Positions 10,201 to 20,458 of a stretch of 32,155 nucleotides of DNA are shown piece by piece. The notes under the pieces were generated by a model. That model saw nothing but the letters and a program-made list of their open reading frames with translations. It made no database searches and was not told the origin of the DNA. The position numbers were made by a program, and so were the translations under genes. The stretch is taken from contig JAQIWT010000141.1 in the NCBI GenBank assembly GCA_034696485.1, positions 1 through 32,155 on the forward strand, read 5' to 3'. The first letter of the stretch is position 1, and each line of letters begins with the position of its first letter. The DNA comes from Isohypsibius dastychi. Its lineage: Eukaryota; Tardigrada; Eutardigrada; Parachela; Isohypsibiidae.

Positions 10201-11819
10201 CTCTTTCCAGCTTAACTTGCACTCAAGATTTATATGTTATTCCAGTTTTCAAACGCCTTTGATCATAAACCACCCACAAAGAGTCCGACAATTACAATCT
10301 TCAGTAACCCTGAACAAAATATTGGACTTAATCGTCCAAACACGCAAAAGCTTAAACTCTGTGGTCAACATCACATTTACTTTTCAGATTTCTCAACAAA
10401 CGAGTTAATGTCGCGATAAGGAGGATTGCATCTTAAAAACCTGACCAAGAGGAAGGGATCACTCTCTGACCAAGAGAGAAAGCCAGGCGGAAATTCTTGA
10501 GGAGATTACTTTTATGGGAGATGTGGGATCAGTGCCGAATTTCGCTTCGGTCATCGCAACCTGCCCAAAGCCCATCCGGCGAGTTATCCGTATCAGGCTT
10601 CTGCCGGAGTGACCGTTTACAAATTTAAAAGTTGGTCAGAGAGAAAGATAGGAAAAACTGTCATTCTCCTCTCGCTGGCGATCATTTTCTCAATTGATCT
10701 CATTTTAAATACAGGCCTTGGCTTCGGACACACTTTGGACATGGGCAAGCTGAGCCTGCGAAAATCAAACAGACATGGAACAAGTTTGACCGGATTTGAC
10801 TTGTCAACACCATATCACTAAAAATAACCACACATTAAAACTATCGCGGCACAGCTTGGCTGCGCGTGAACACCGAAAACAACGCTCTTTTCGACATGAC
10901 ACGCACGGCGAATTAGTTGATCAAAACCAACTTTACTATCGAAAAGAAACTGAATTAAATCGCTCAGTATTAATCAAATTTTGAAAATGAATCTGACTGA
11001 CCTCCGAGAATGAATCGATACTGTCAGCGTTTCCGGTCAGTTCAAAACCATCAACTGACTTTGAGGTTAGGTAAACTGGCCGCAAATAACTAGGCTGATC
11101 ACAATCACAGCGTCAGGCTCATTTTAATTATCGGACACTCATTCGAACTTGAACGTTGTCACCTCAGGCCAGTTTTCATACTTTACACACATGTTTACCA
11201 TGATAGACTCAAGTCCCGACCTGCAACTTTGCATGAAAATGCTGACATTGTGATATTCAAAACGATCGAAGTGGTATTTCATAACGCACAACAAAAAAGG
11301 CAGTTTACATGTAGAAATCAACAAGAGTTATGTAAAGTACGGGCAATAAATCATCGGGAGAATCACCGTGTAGAAGCAACTACAAACACACGGAAATTCG
11401 ATAAAAATTACGGAATAAAATTTATTTCAACAAAGTTTCTTCTGACGCTCGGTTCAAGAATCATTTTCTACGCCGTGCTGGATTTTGTGGCAATTAAGAA
11501 ACGAAGAATTTTCAAACTCTCATGTTCGGCAGAGAGGAATAATGCACCAAAAGCAAGGTGAATAAAGTTCCTATTGAAAAGACTCACCTTCTTTTCCATT
11601 TGATTTGGATGATTTGTTTGACTTGTGGAATAATTCCCGTGGTGTCCGCGGTGATGGGGATAATGCAGACGATTTCACTTGCCCATTGTGATTGCTGCTG
11701 ATGGGAGCCATCATATTCGCAGTTGCAGAAGACTGTACTGGCGAGTTGGTCATAGGAAGCGTCGTTCCTGCTGCTGATCCAATAAGGTCGTTATCATCTG
11801 AACTTTGGTGATTGCCCAT
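4214..11819 (-). CDS. Caskin-like scaffold protein with tandem SAM domains (short form, 843 aa)
   Basis: Eight exons: 11819-11588, 8281-7805, 7262-6958, 6900-6790, 6173-6069, 5991-5853, 5476-4953 and 4852-4214 (TAA). Splice phases agree at every junction and the total is 844 codons. SAM1 (about residues 339-400) ends with DLTAIGITKPNHRKRI. SAM2 (about 411-470) contains MTWEDFEEVGVHKLGHLKKL. These closely match the tandem SAMs of Caskin rather than ANKS1. The flanks are Ser/Pro-rich with several PxxP stretches, and an acidic helix-like segment sits at 816-838. Caskins are cytoplasmic scaffolds; vertebrate Caskin1 binds CASK, and Caskin SAM domains bind LAR-type receptor phosphatases. The product starts MGNHQSS, fitting the N-myristoylation pattern MGxxxS, followed by a basic Ser/Lys tract. 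No ankyrin repeats, SH3 or CASK-binding segment are encoded here; they may use a distal promoter or be lost. The first intron is 3.3 kb. Confidence 0.88.
8282..11587 (-). other. Large first intron of the Caskin gene
   Basis: A 3,306-nt intron runs from the donor GTGAGT just below 11588 to the acceptor TTACAG just above 8281. It joins codon phase 1 to phase 2 and gives Asp at the junction. Two opposite-strand frames (8457-8708 and 8732-9055) lie in it, but I find no family, splice or composition support for them. No transposon with clear ends is visible. Large first introns often carry regulatory elements, but none can be named from sequence alone. Confidence 0.7.
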
Positions 11820-13010
11820 ATTACAACAAGCCCAAGGACGGATATGATGATATGAATCCTCTGTTCCGAGTGGCAGATAGATCAGATTCAGAAACGTTGC
11901 CTAATTCAAATACTGATAATAAAACCAGATAAGCCCACGTTCAGATGCGCTGAGAAAATAAATGGCTGGAAAAACCAGAACATATAAACATTTGTTCTTC
12001 CACAACAACGATCCGGATTATGGATCAACCTGATAACAAACGATCAAATTGAAACGAATCAGCAAGCAACGCAGCACACGTTCTCCTTTTTCGAGAGAAT
12101 AAATTTCCCTAGAAAAGGAAAAGTGAATGATGAGAATCGCGCTCGGATTTCCCAACTGACCGCTGTCTGATTTGCTTCTGCCTATTCTGCGTATAAAGCG
12201 CATGAATTGATCTCACGCAGACAGGTTATAGGCCAGGGGCAAACAGCATGGTGAGCCAACTCGATCAAACAGGCACACCTTCTCTGCCCACTGGTCAGAT
12301 CACATGGGCAAGTGGGTCAAATTTAAAGTGCGGCCAAAGATATCCACACTAAAGATTGTCGCAATCAGCCCACCATACGTTTGATATTACCGAGTTTAAT
12401 CGGCGATCCGGAACAACTTCGCCATGTGACATTTACACAACTCGACTTGACAGTGATCGAAACCCGGGGGAAAATGTCTCATAACGCAGCAGGAGGATTA
12501 GTAAGTCGCTGAGCAGCCGCGGACCTCCCGATGAGCTCTTTAAAGCCATCTGTGCAATATCAAGCTTATTTCCGGCCAACCGGTCCAAACCGAGTGAAGT
12601 TTTCCAGCTCAATGGGTTTTAAAGGGGTATTATGGCCTAAATGTGATCCGGGCAGCTGGTATAGGTAGCTCTTGGCCGCACTCTCGGCTGCATGCAAACG
12701 AAACCGACCATAAAATTTCCAAATATCAAAACGAACCCATAAACTCCGGTTTTATGATTTCAACTCCTGGAAATATGTCCATCAAATCAATACAACCGGT
12801 GCATGACCGGTGCAAAAATGTTACAGCCGACGAATTTGTGAAAAGAAGACGATGAGCAGAAAAGCTGAAAAGACGAACGAACAAAATTGCCGTACTGGAG
12901 AGCTTACGTCTGAGAAGGTATGAATGCCGTATTTACAAATTGTCACAAAAATTTCCTTACAAGTCAATTACACAAACTGTCAAGCCTGTCCGGTTGGAAA
13001 AACTATACAT
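11820..13010. other. Intergenic region, Caskin promoter side
   Basis: This stretch lies between the Caskin start codon and the end of the upstream minus-strand gene. It should contain the Caskin 5' leader and promoter and the 3' UTR of the upstream gene. I see no convincing TATA box, canonical poly(A) signal, RNA gene or mobile element. A plus-strand open frame of 70 codons (12643-12855) has no supporting features. Confidence 0.5.
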
Positions 13011-16000
13011 TCATTCGCCGTCCGATGGAGGTGCGACAAATTCGCCAGATAGTTGAACTCGTTGTAAATTCGTTTTGACTTCGGTTGTTTCCTCGGTTTT
13101 CTTGACCGATTCCTCCATCGGAGCTTCATCCGGTTTTCCATGAACCAACTCCATAACCCCACTAATGACAATATCCACAATGTTCGAATGCGGATCAAAA
13201 TCTTTGTGCTTGATTTCACTTTCATCCGGGAATCCGATATCGGTCTTCTCTTTTAGCTCAAACGGAAGATATTCCGATTCATCATCCGACTTCGAAATAT
13301 CAGGCTGGTGGGTGAAAACGCCGGTAACCGCAGACAACATGCCGGTGACGGAACCGACAACGGTGGCGATTATTCCCTTAGGTTCTTCATGATCCTTATT
13401 TTGACTTGCATCGATTTCGCTTCCGGTGACCGGCTTTTCGGACGAAACCTCCACCTTGGCTTCGCCCTTGACAGCCGCTTCATAGTTCTCCACGATTGGC
13501 TGGCTATAGTTCACCGGAATGGTTGAAGCAACGTCAACTACAAAAATAAGCAAATTTTACAAAGACAATAAAAAACGAAGCTTATAATAGAATAAAGCGT
13601 ACAAATTTTACATAAGGTTACTTGATTAAAAACAGCCACGAACAAAGCCTTCTCGACTATATTTTCTGACTGCGCACTTCAGCTGTTAACTACCGCTGAC
13701 CTTTCTGTTTAGTATGATGTTGTTCCAAATCGTTTCCTTCAAACTCCGCGTCAAGAAAGTGATCAGCTTTTCGGATCGACTCGCGTTTTCCTTCCCCACG
13801 ATCACTATCTGGCTGAACAACCACGGGAGACTCCTGATACTGGAAGCTTCGTCTACTCTCCGCAGAAGGACTTGAATGACTCGGCAAAAGTGAAGCATCG
13901 ATGTCAACAAAGTGCACTTCTTCATGCATTGGATGCACAGGTGGAATCATATCAGGAACAACATCGCGCTCGAAAATTGCCGAATCATCCTGCATCGGTG
14001 GAGATGTCAAGATGGACTGGCTTGGATGCGGTGATGGACGTTCAGGACGGGATAAAACATCGGGAATCGCGAGCTAGGGAAATTAATGGAAGGGGTCAAC
14101 AACACATTATCCTGTTGACAGAGTGTAAAAGTGGATGCTGTGCATCATCTCACCTCGTCAGATGAGCTGCCTAAAGAGGATGTCGATACGAATGTCTGAG
14201 TGCCTTCAAGTCCTAAAACATAACACGATGTTTTAATAACTGCACGTGCCATTTGTATAGAATTAGCTTGTGCAAACTCACCACCGGAGGACTGTTTTGT
14301 CCAAGGGCTACTTTGCTGATGGTGTACAGCCTCAGATCGATAATCGGTAGATGGAAAATCCCGTCGAAACGATGCCTAAGTCAGAGAAATCCTTAGCGGC
14401 GTGACCTTTTTACATCCAAATGGAGTTTCACTTGTCAAAAGTTCAGAGCTATTACGAAGAGTTCCAAACTAAATCGAAATGAACATACGTTTGAATGTTC
14501 TGACACAACGGAGGAACGTCCGCCGCTGATTCCCAAATCGGACTCCGTGCGTTCGAATGACTGGCTACTTGGTGAATGTTTGCTCAAGTCCAGCAAATCA
14601 GTTTCCGAACGATCCAATCGAGGAGGTTCTGGTTGGGATGGTAGGAGCCATGTTGCTTTTGCAGCACTTAAACGATCTTCGAACGAAGTCAGATGGACGA
14701 ACGGATGTTCCGGTGTGACAATCGGAACATGAGGCGCTCTGTCCACTACAGGGTTGTTGATATCTTCTGGAGTCAGCGAGTTTCGATGTTGGCCAATTTT
14801 CTGGAAATGACCACTGAACTCCTCAGCATTCTTTTCGGCGTCAGCAAGTGTAGCTTTTCCAGCTGAAGAGAAAAATTTATCCTCATCTGTCAACGAATTT
14901 CGGTGTTCTCCAATACGGGCAAATCGTTCACTGAACTCTTCGGCATTTCTTTCGGCTTCAGCCAAAGTCAGCGGTTCTTCGTTGGCTTCATGACGAACTT
15001 CAGCCGCAACATCCCACAATTCCGGTGATCGAACAAGATTAGTAGGTGTCTCCGGTTGGATGGACATACTATTATGTTTGGTAGGAGCATGCAAATCACT
15101 TGATAACGAATGATGAACATCGGCAGCTGGATATATCAGAGGTGAAGAATGAACATGGGGAGAAGAATATCCGGGACTCTGGGACAATGGAGGATCCCGA
15201 TAAGTCTGGGTGAATTCACCTGAAATACTATGCAGAGGAACCGATGGATGGGCTGGACTTGATGCGCTCCCCGGGGTCCATGTAGACTTTTCAGAGAACA
15301 AAGCATTTGAATCACGGACACGAGACGGGGTTTCTGTGCCTAGAATAGAGCAACTAAGACCTTCCCGACAATATTATCAACCATGATAAAAAAAAATTAT
15401 GCAAAACTTCAACGAAAACGAAATCAAAACTTCAATCGGTTTAAATCCCCAGCTTGAACCCACAAACACTTCAAAACCAAGACCACCCTAAATTCTTCGT
15501 AACTTTAGTGGTGCTGTTAATCTTCTTCAAATTAATTTGCCAACATAACATTGAAGATATATAAGAGAAGATCACTGCGAAGCCAGAGAGATACTACTGA
15601 CCTCCTACGGCTGTTTCTTTATCGAAAAGTAATTTACTACTTGGCACTTGGCAGTAAAGAAATTCGCATGTTTTAATGGTTGTTATAATTTATCTAGTTT
15701 TCTTTTTGGTAAGCTTCCACTTGGAAAGAGTGGTGTTCGAAATGAATGGGTTAGTTTAGTTAGTCTATTCTAGGCACACGTGGTAGTTGGAAGTTGGGGT
15801 CAGACAGGAACGAAGTACTTACGATGATCGAGGATGTCTTGAGCTCGCCCAATGTCCAAGGTTGTGTTACCAACAGTGACAATCTCCGACTCGTAGCGAT
15901 TTCGACTTTGATGCGAAGCACTTTGACTTTCGGTTGCTTGAAGCCCTTCTCGCTCAAAAGCAGCCTGCAAGTTATGCTGGACCAACGTATCATGCGATGA

Positions 16001-16908
16001 AGCCGGATCCTCCAGAAGGGATTTCTCATAATCCAATGGCATTGAGCTTACGACCTTTTCAACGGACTGGTGTGAACCTCGGCGGGCTCCGTCACGATGG
16101 TGGTGGTGTTCATGATGCTCGTGGTGTTGGTGGTGATGCTCATGTTGTTCCTCATGCGGTTCCTTCTTTTCTTTTCCAGTTAGCTTTCTGCAACGAAATT
16201 TTCATTACCAACTGCTTTTAAGCTACGTTCCGTAATCATATCAGAAATACTGGTGAAAGTACTTATTATCTACTGGGATTTCCCAGTTACACGCTATAAT
16301 GATTTCACGTTCTATGCGCTATCAGTCCAATTCGAAACCTCCCAAATCAAAAGGTCACCAAGGCTGAAATGCCAAAGGGGTAGTAATCTCTGTTAGGAAA
16401 AAAAATTGAATAAACGTAAAAATTGCCACCACACTGATAGAAATGAATGCCAACAAAGTGAGAGCACATTCTCGACGTTAGAATGAACCTGACAGACCCG
16501 GAAGCAGATTCGAAAAACCCCAACAAAGATAGCTCACCTGAAAACATTCGCCAATTTGGTCTTTACTTTCTTCACGCGCCCAGGCTTGTGCTTCTTTTCT
16601 CCAACTTCGTCGCTATCATTGTCGGATTCATAGTCCGAAGGGGAAGATTCCGAAGACAACTTCTCGTTTTTCGACAGGTCAGAGGAATGAGGTTGATTCA
16701 GATGATCAGCTCTGATAGTCTGGACTCGCTCGTGTATAACCTCGCCAGAATTGGGATGTGACACTCTGATCCGATCCTCTAGTAGAGCAGGATTGTGAAT
16801 AGGAGGGTTCATCAGAATTTGGACATTGGGATCCAGTTCGACGACAGGATCCACTGAAGGAATCTCAGGCACTTTCAGCTTCTCCAGATGATTGTTGTAG
16901 GCTTCCAT
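13011..16908 (-). CDS. Unrecognised 879-aa low-complexity, probably disordered protein
   Basis: Seven exons: 16908-16538, 16187-15823, 15339-14489, 14375-14282, 14212-14154, 14073-13701 and 13537-13011. All junction phases agree, and the total is 880 codons with stop. I do not recognise the family. Seen in order: a Pro/Val-rich N-terminus; an acidic Ser/Asp stretch (about 85-101) followed by a Lys-rich, potentially amphipathic segment (about 105-132); a His-rich run (135-152, 12 His in 18 residues); long Ser/Pro/His-rich regions; and two copies of a 31-residue unit (369-399 and 408-438, 22 of 31 identical) with AEEFS and HRNSLT cores. The last exon has a Gly/Val/Ala hydrophobic patch (759-779) in an acidic Glu/Lys-rich background. 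There is no signal peptide or clear membrane span, so it is probably intracellular. The exon 13701 donor (GTCAGC) is weak, so the 3' part is less certain. It could be a lineage-specific disordered protein; function unknown. Confidence 0.7.
14762..14971 (-). repeat. Coding repeat: two 31-residue units in the unrecognised protein
   Basis: Unit 1 is encoded at 14971-14879 and unit 2 at 14854-14762, a 39-codon period within one exon. Both share the pattern TLAxAExNAEEFSxxFxxIGxHRNSLTxED. The alternating charged and hydrophobic residues suggest a helix ending in the polar HRNSLT turn. Nine of 31 residues differ, mostly conservatively, which suggests an old duplication under protein-level constraint. 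Confidence 0.8.
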
Positions 16909-17312
16909 GTTTAGTGATCTTTAATCAATTCGGAAATTCAGTCAAAATTGGTTAACGTTTCCGACAGTTATGATTGACGAAATGAGTTGCAAGTTGAAAA
17001 CAGTGCGAAAGTTGTGCAGAAAATCCCACTTGATAAATTTCTGTCGGAAAATCCCAGAAATGATCTCGATGATGCAGAAAGTAGCGGTTACTACTTACTC
17101 TTACTATTCCCCGAAACAACCACTAGCAGGGTACTAGTAACCAGAACGCCCACAGACATGCAGTCGCGTGGATCAACGACAATACCGGTTGTTTGTTTGT
17201 CACGCCGGTATGTTTGATTCATCACGACAACCTTGAACTAGAACAGCGATAGATTTCCCACGAAAGAAGTCCAAATCTACAAGTGACTTTCCTATGTCTA
17301 CGGGCTAGAGTT
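16909..17312. promoter_or_regulatory. Upstream region of the unrecognised minus-strand gene
   Basis: This is the first 400 bp above the minus-strand start codon at 16908. Together with 17744-18434 it forms the divergent intergenic region shared with the RNF13-like gene. It must hold the leader or promoter, but I see no recognisable promoter element. Confidence 0.35.
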
Positions 17313-17322
17313 CCACGGTGTT

Positions 17323-17733
17323 GGGAAGGTATGCAACTTCTACTTCTACTTCTACTTCTACTTCTACTTCTACTTCTACTTCTACTCCATGTAAAAAACT
17401 GAAAACCTTGCCTAATTTTCACGGTTTTTCCAAAAATTGTGAAACTTTTATTTTGAAATCAAGATGCGCCAAAGAAACATTTGAACAAAAAGATTCTATG
17501 ATTTCCGATGTTTTTTGATGACATCATCTGAGGAGGCGTTCCCTCTAAATTGGAAAAACGTAAAAGTTTGAGTTCCTGAAATATTTCGAAAAAGATTCTT
17601 GGCTCAAAACACTTTGAATTCAGTTTACTATTTGTTTTTCGCATGATATCTCCTGGAATACTGACATTTCATTGAATAGAATTTGAGAGTAGAAGTAGGG
17701 CCAAAACGTAGAAGTAGAAGTTGCATACCTACC
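17323..17733. mobile_element. MITE with a 10-bp target duplication and microsatellite in its terminus, 411 bp
   Basis: The direct repeat CCACGGTGTT lies at 17313-17322 and 17734-17743. Inside it the ends are inverted copies: both share AGGTATGCAACTTCTAC followed by more CTTCTA. At the left end the CTTCTA hexamer is expanded to about nine copies (17337-17387), and at the right there are a few GTAGAA copies. Long target duplications of 9-11 bp suggest a Mutator-like origin. No protein is encoded; the open frames here (Ser-Thr and Arg-Ser runs) are translations of the microsatellite. Confidence 0.75.
17337..17387. repeat. (CTTCTA)n microsatellite
   Basis: About eight to nine tandem CTTCTA units lie at the left inner end of the MITE at 17323. 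The same hexamer is part of the inverted terminal sequence, so the array probably grew by slippage from the element's own terminus. Confidence 0.9.
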
Positions 17734-17743
17734 CCACGGTGTT

Positions 17744-18434
17744 ACCTTGGAATGGTAACTACCCGGGTGCTTATGGTAACGCAGAAAACCTGTCAAAGGT
17801 CATATTCAGAATTTTCGTTGGATTTGCCTACATCAGCATCTGTATTATTTCTGAAAAATAATTGAAAATTTTCCCGTCAACGTAGTGCTACTTGTTCGTC
17901 AGCAGCTGACGCAAACCACATCTGCGCAATCGTGCACGCACGTGATATCGACTGGTAATCACGCCCCGATAAGGCACAGTTTCGATAACAGACCAAGCTT
18001 GCAGCACCACCACCAGCACTGGCACTGCGGAAGAACCAAAACAAAGGTTCCAACAGTCTTTGATTTGCTCCAGTATTCCATTAACACTTTGTTTTCACCT
18101 TGTGTGATGCTCCTGGTTTAACTCTTTGAATCCCAGTGGAGTCATCTGCAAACCATTTTCGCCTGAGGGAAAGCAAATCGCAGTCGCACAGCTGATCATC
18201 TGTATTTAGGTGAGTTTTATCACATTGAAACGGACTTTTGCCCTGTTTGAAGGCGAAATGTTCGATAGCAATAAGCACGAGTTTATGTGTCAACAAATCC
18301 ACTTTTGATGCAGGTTGATTTGAGGTGATATCCGCTGATGTTTGTTTGAGGGAAATGCGATCGAAGGGTCGAGGACGCTGAACTACACAGATCTCTGGAT
18401 ATTTTCAACATTTCAATCACTGAAGGAATCCACA
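17744..18434. promoter_or_regulatory. Upstream and leader region of the RNF13-like gene
   Basis: This stretch lies between the MITE and the start codon at 18435. It should contain the promoter and 5' UTR, possibly with a leader intron. I see no clear core promoter motif, RNA gene or repeat. Confidence 0.4.
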
Positions 18435-20458
18435 ATGAATTTGTCGTGGAAACCGCTGCAGTTGGGATTCTTCGTTTTGTTATCCAGGACTACACTGGCA
18501 GATATAATTGTGGTGAGTTAACCAGGACGACCTGTTTGATGTCAAATTGCAGCTTCTCTGGAAATTTTGAAACGAAACCGAGCAAATAGTGTGTTTTCTC
18601 TGTTTTTGGACGTTTATCTTGCGTTTGATCTTCGTCTGATAGTGAGAAAGATCATGGCCAGACTGATACTTGCTGTTTGGAAGTTACGTCATGATTCATG
18701 AACAGTGAAATGTTATGAAACGATTACCGACCTGACTGCTGCGGAAGTTGTGGCCTTGAATCTCCGTAAGATCTGTTTTTCTATAGGTCGGTGGAAATGT
18801 CACCGTTGCACGCTTCAAGGATATGCAGTCGACATTCGGTCCGGAAATTCCGGATGATGGAATCGATGGATATCTTGCTGTGGCAGACCCACCTCATGCT
18901 TGTAGCCCGGTAGTTAAACCACCCATGCCGCCGATGAACGAAACATTACCATGGATTTTGCTCATCAAACGTGGAGTTTGTAATTTTGACACCAAGGTAT
19001 GTTGCCTTGTTGAGTAGTTTTTTGAGACCATGTGTAATTTCCAAAGTAAAAGGATTTATATGGTCATACTTGTGACGGCTTCTGTAGTGGAGATGTTTTT
19101 GTTTCAGGTTGTTAACGCGCAGAATGCCGGGTATATTGCTGCGATTGTTTATGACAACAACACTTCGAGAAACTTGATTCCGATGTCTGGACCTGATGAC
19201 GGCTCAGCTCAGATACCTTCTGTATTCATCAGCTATGCTGACGGCCTGGCTCTCCAGACTTGGTTTCTTGCTTCTAATGGCTACTACATTCGGATCACGC
19301 AGGGATATACGCCGTTCTCATTAAACGCAATATTGCTACCGTTTGCAATAGTTGTGGGGATCTGCTTTTTGGTACTTAGTTTAGTTCTGGTAAGCAGCTC
19401 AACATTTTTTTCATTTGTACTTGCGTTTAACTGCACATTTTAGGTCGTAAAATATGTGAAAGACCGAAGACGGCGTCAGAGACATCGTTTACCGAAATCG
19501 CAGCTAAAGAAGCTGGCGTTGAGGAAATATAAGAAAGGAGAAGGAAACGATGTATGCGCCATTTGTTTGGAAGAATTCGAAGAAGGCGACAAATTGCGGC
19601 TACTCCCATGTCATCATCGTAAGTACCATGTAATCAACTGTCAGCTGTTTTTCTCAATTATGTTGAATGCTACATGCCTGGTGCTTTGGCTGGTTTTTGT
19701 ACTTTATTAGTTGGATATTATGGGAATTTTGCTTACAAAATATTACAACTTGGAAAGACAGTCATGATAATATCATGAATGGTACCCATAAGATAGCTCA
19801 AATTTGAAATCTTCAATATTGTATCGAGGTTACGGAATTTGACGTTTATCTGTACGATTGGTTAGAATTTCAGGCAGGATTATTTAGACCTGCTGTCATG
19901 ATGGTTGCGTTTTTGTGCTGTTTTGAATAAATTCATTGTCTTTAGAATACTGGGCTGTTTGAAATCTTTTGTATTGAGCCTGTTGAAATGATAACGTTTC
20001 GAAACATCTGTTTTGCTGTAGATTAGTCAATTTCGCCTGATTGACGTATTTTTGTTTCAGAGTACCATGTGAAATGCGTGGACCCTTGGCTTCTCAACAA
20101 TAAGCGGGTGTGTCCCGTCTGCAAGCGAAAGGTCATTCCTGGCGATGATTCAGACGAAGAAGGCTCTACAGGCCAGGGAACTTCTTCGGAGCCAAGTGAA
20201 CATACTCCTCTTCTCGCCGCCAACGTTGGGCCTCTGGACAACGATATGCCTGTACAGCAACCGTCCCTTCTGATCAACGTTGACTATGCAAGTGACGAGG
20301 AAAACGATGCCGACAATGAAGCTGACCAGGATCCTCGGTTGATACTGCAAGAAGATGATACTTCACCACCAACTACGTCGAGAAATTCTGCTGAGGAACC
20401 GGATGTTCCCCTTATTCGTCTGGGTGATTTAGAAGATGTGCCACAACGGCGTGGTTGA
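18435..20458 (+). CDS. RNF13/RNF167-type PA-TM-RING E3 ubiquitin ligase (380 aa)
   Basis: Exons 18435-18512, 18787-18996, 19108-19389, 19444-19618 and 20061-20458 (TGA) give 380 residues; human RNF13 has 381. Order: signal peptide (1-22), lumenal protease-associated domain (about 30-165), one membrane span (about 168-192), a cytosolic basic stretch, and a RING-H2 finger with C228, C231, C246, H248, H251, C254, C266 and C269. The finger lies in CAICLEEFEEGDKLRLLPCH, and the PWLL that follows is typical. Such proteins sit in endosomal/lysosomal membranes and ubiquitinate cytosolic substrates; RNF13 is tied to ER-stress signalling through IRE1. An acidic dileucine signal, EHTPLL (295-300), follows the RING, as in RNF13, where this motif controls AP-complex sorting to lysosomes. 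The tail is acidic. The start is the first ATG giving a signal peptide. RNF13 versus RNF167 cannot be decided; an ancestral single copy is likely. Confidence 0.95.
19619..20060 (+). other. RNF13-like gene intron 4 flanked by a 10-bp direct repeat
   Basis: The intron splits the RING finger between H248 and Y250 (donor GTAAGT, acceptor TTTCAG). The 10-mer AGTACCATGT occurs just inside the donor (19622-19631) and again as the first bases of the next exon (20061-20070). As a result, translation into the intron mimics the true protein briefly (KYHV) before diverging and stopping at 19710. Such duplication is what staggered-break or insertion-based intron gain would leave. Confidence 0.7.

Noticed and set aside
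17222-17422. Arg-Ser repeat frame (minus) and Ser-Thr repeat frame (plus, 17318-17518)
   Set aside because: Both are translations of the CTTCTA microsatellite; no other coding signature.
19619-19710. Alternative RNF13-like ending by reading through intron 4
   Set aside because: It destroys the RING zinc ligands after H251, and the downstream exon restores the complete RING-H2. The apparent similarity (KYHV) comes from the duplicated 10-mer. Kept only as a possible rare retention product.
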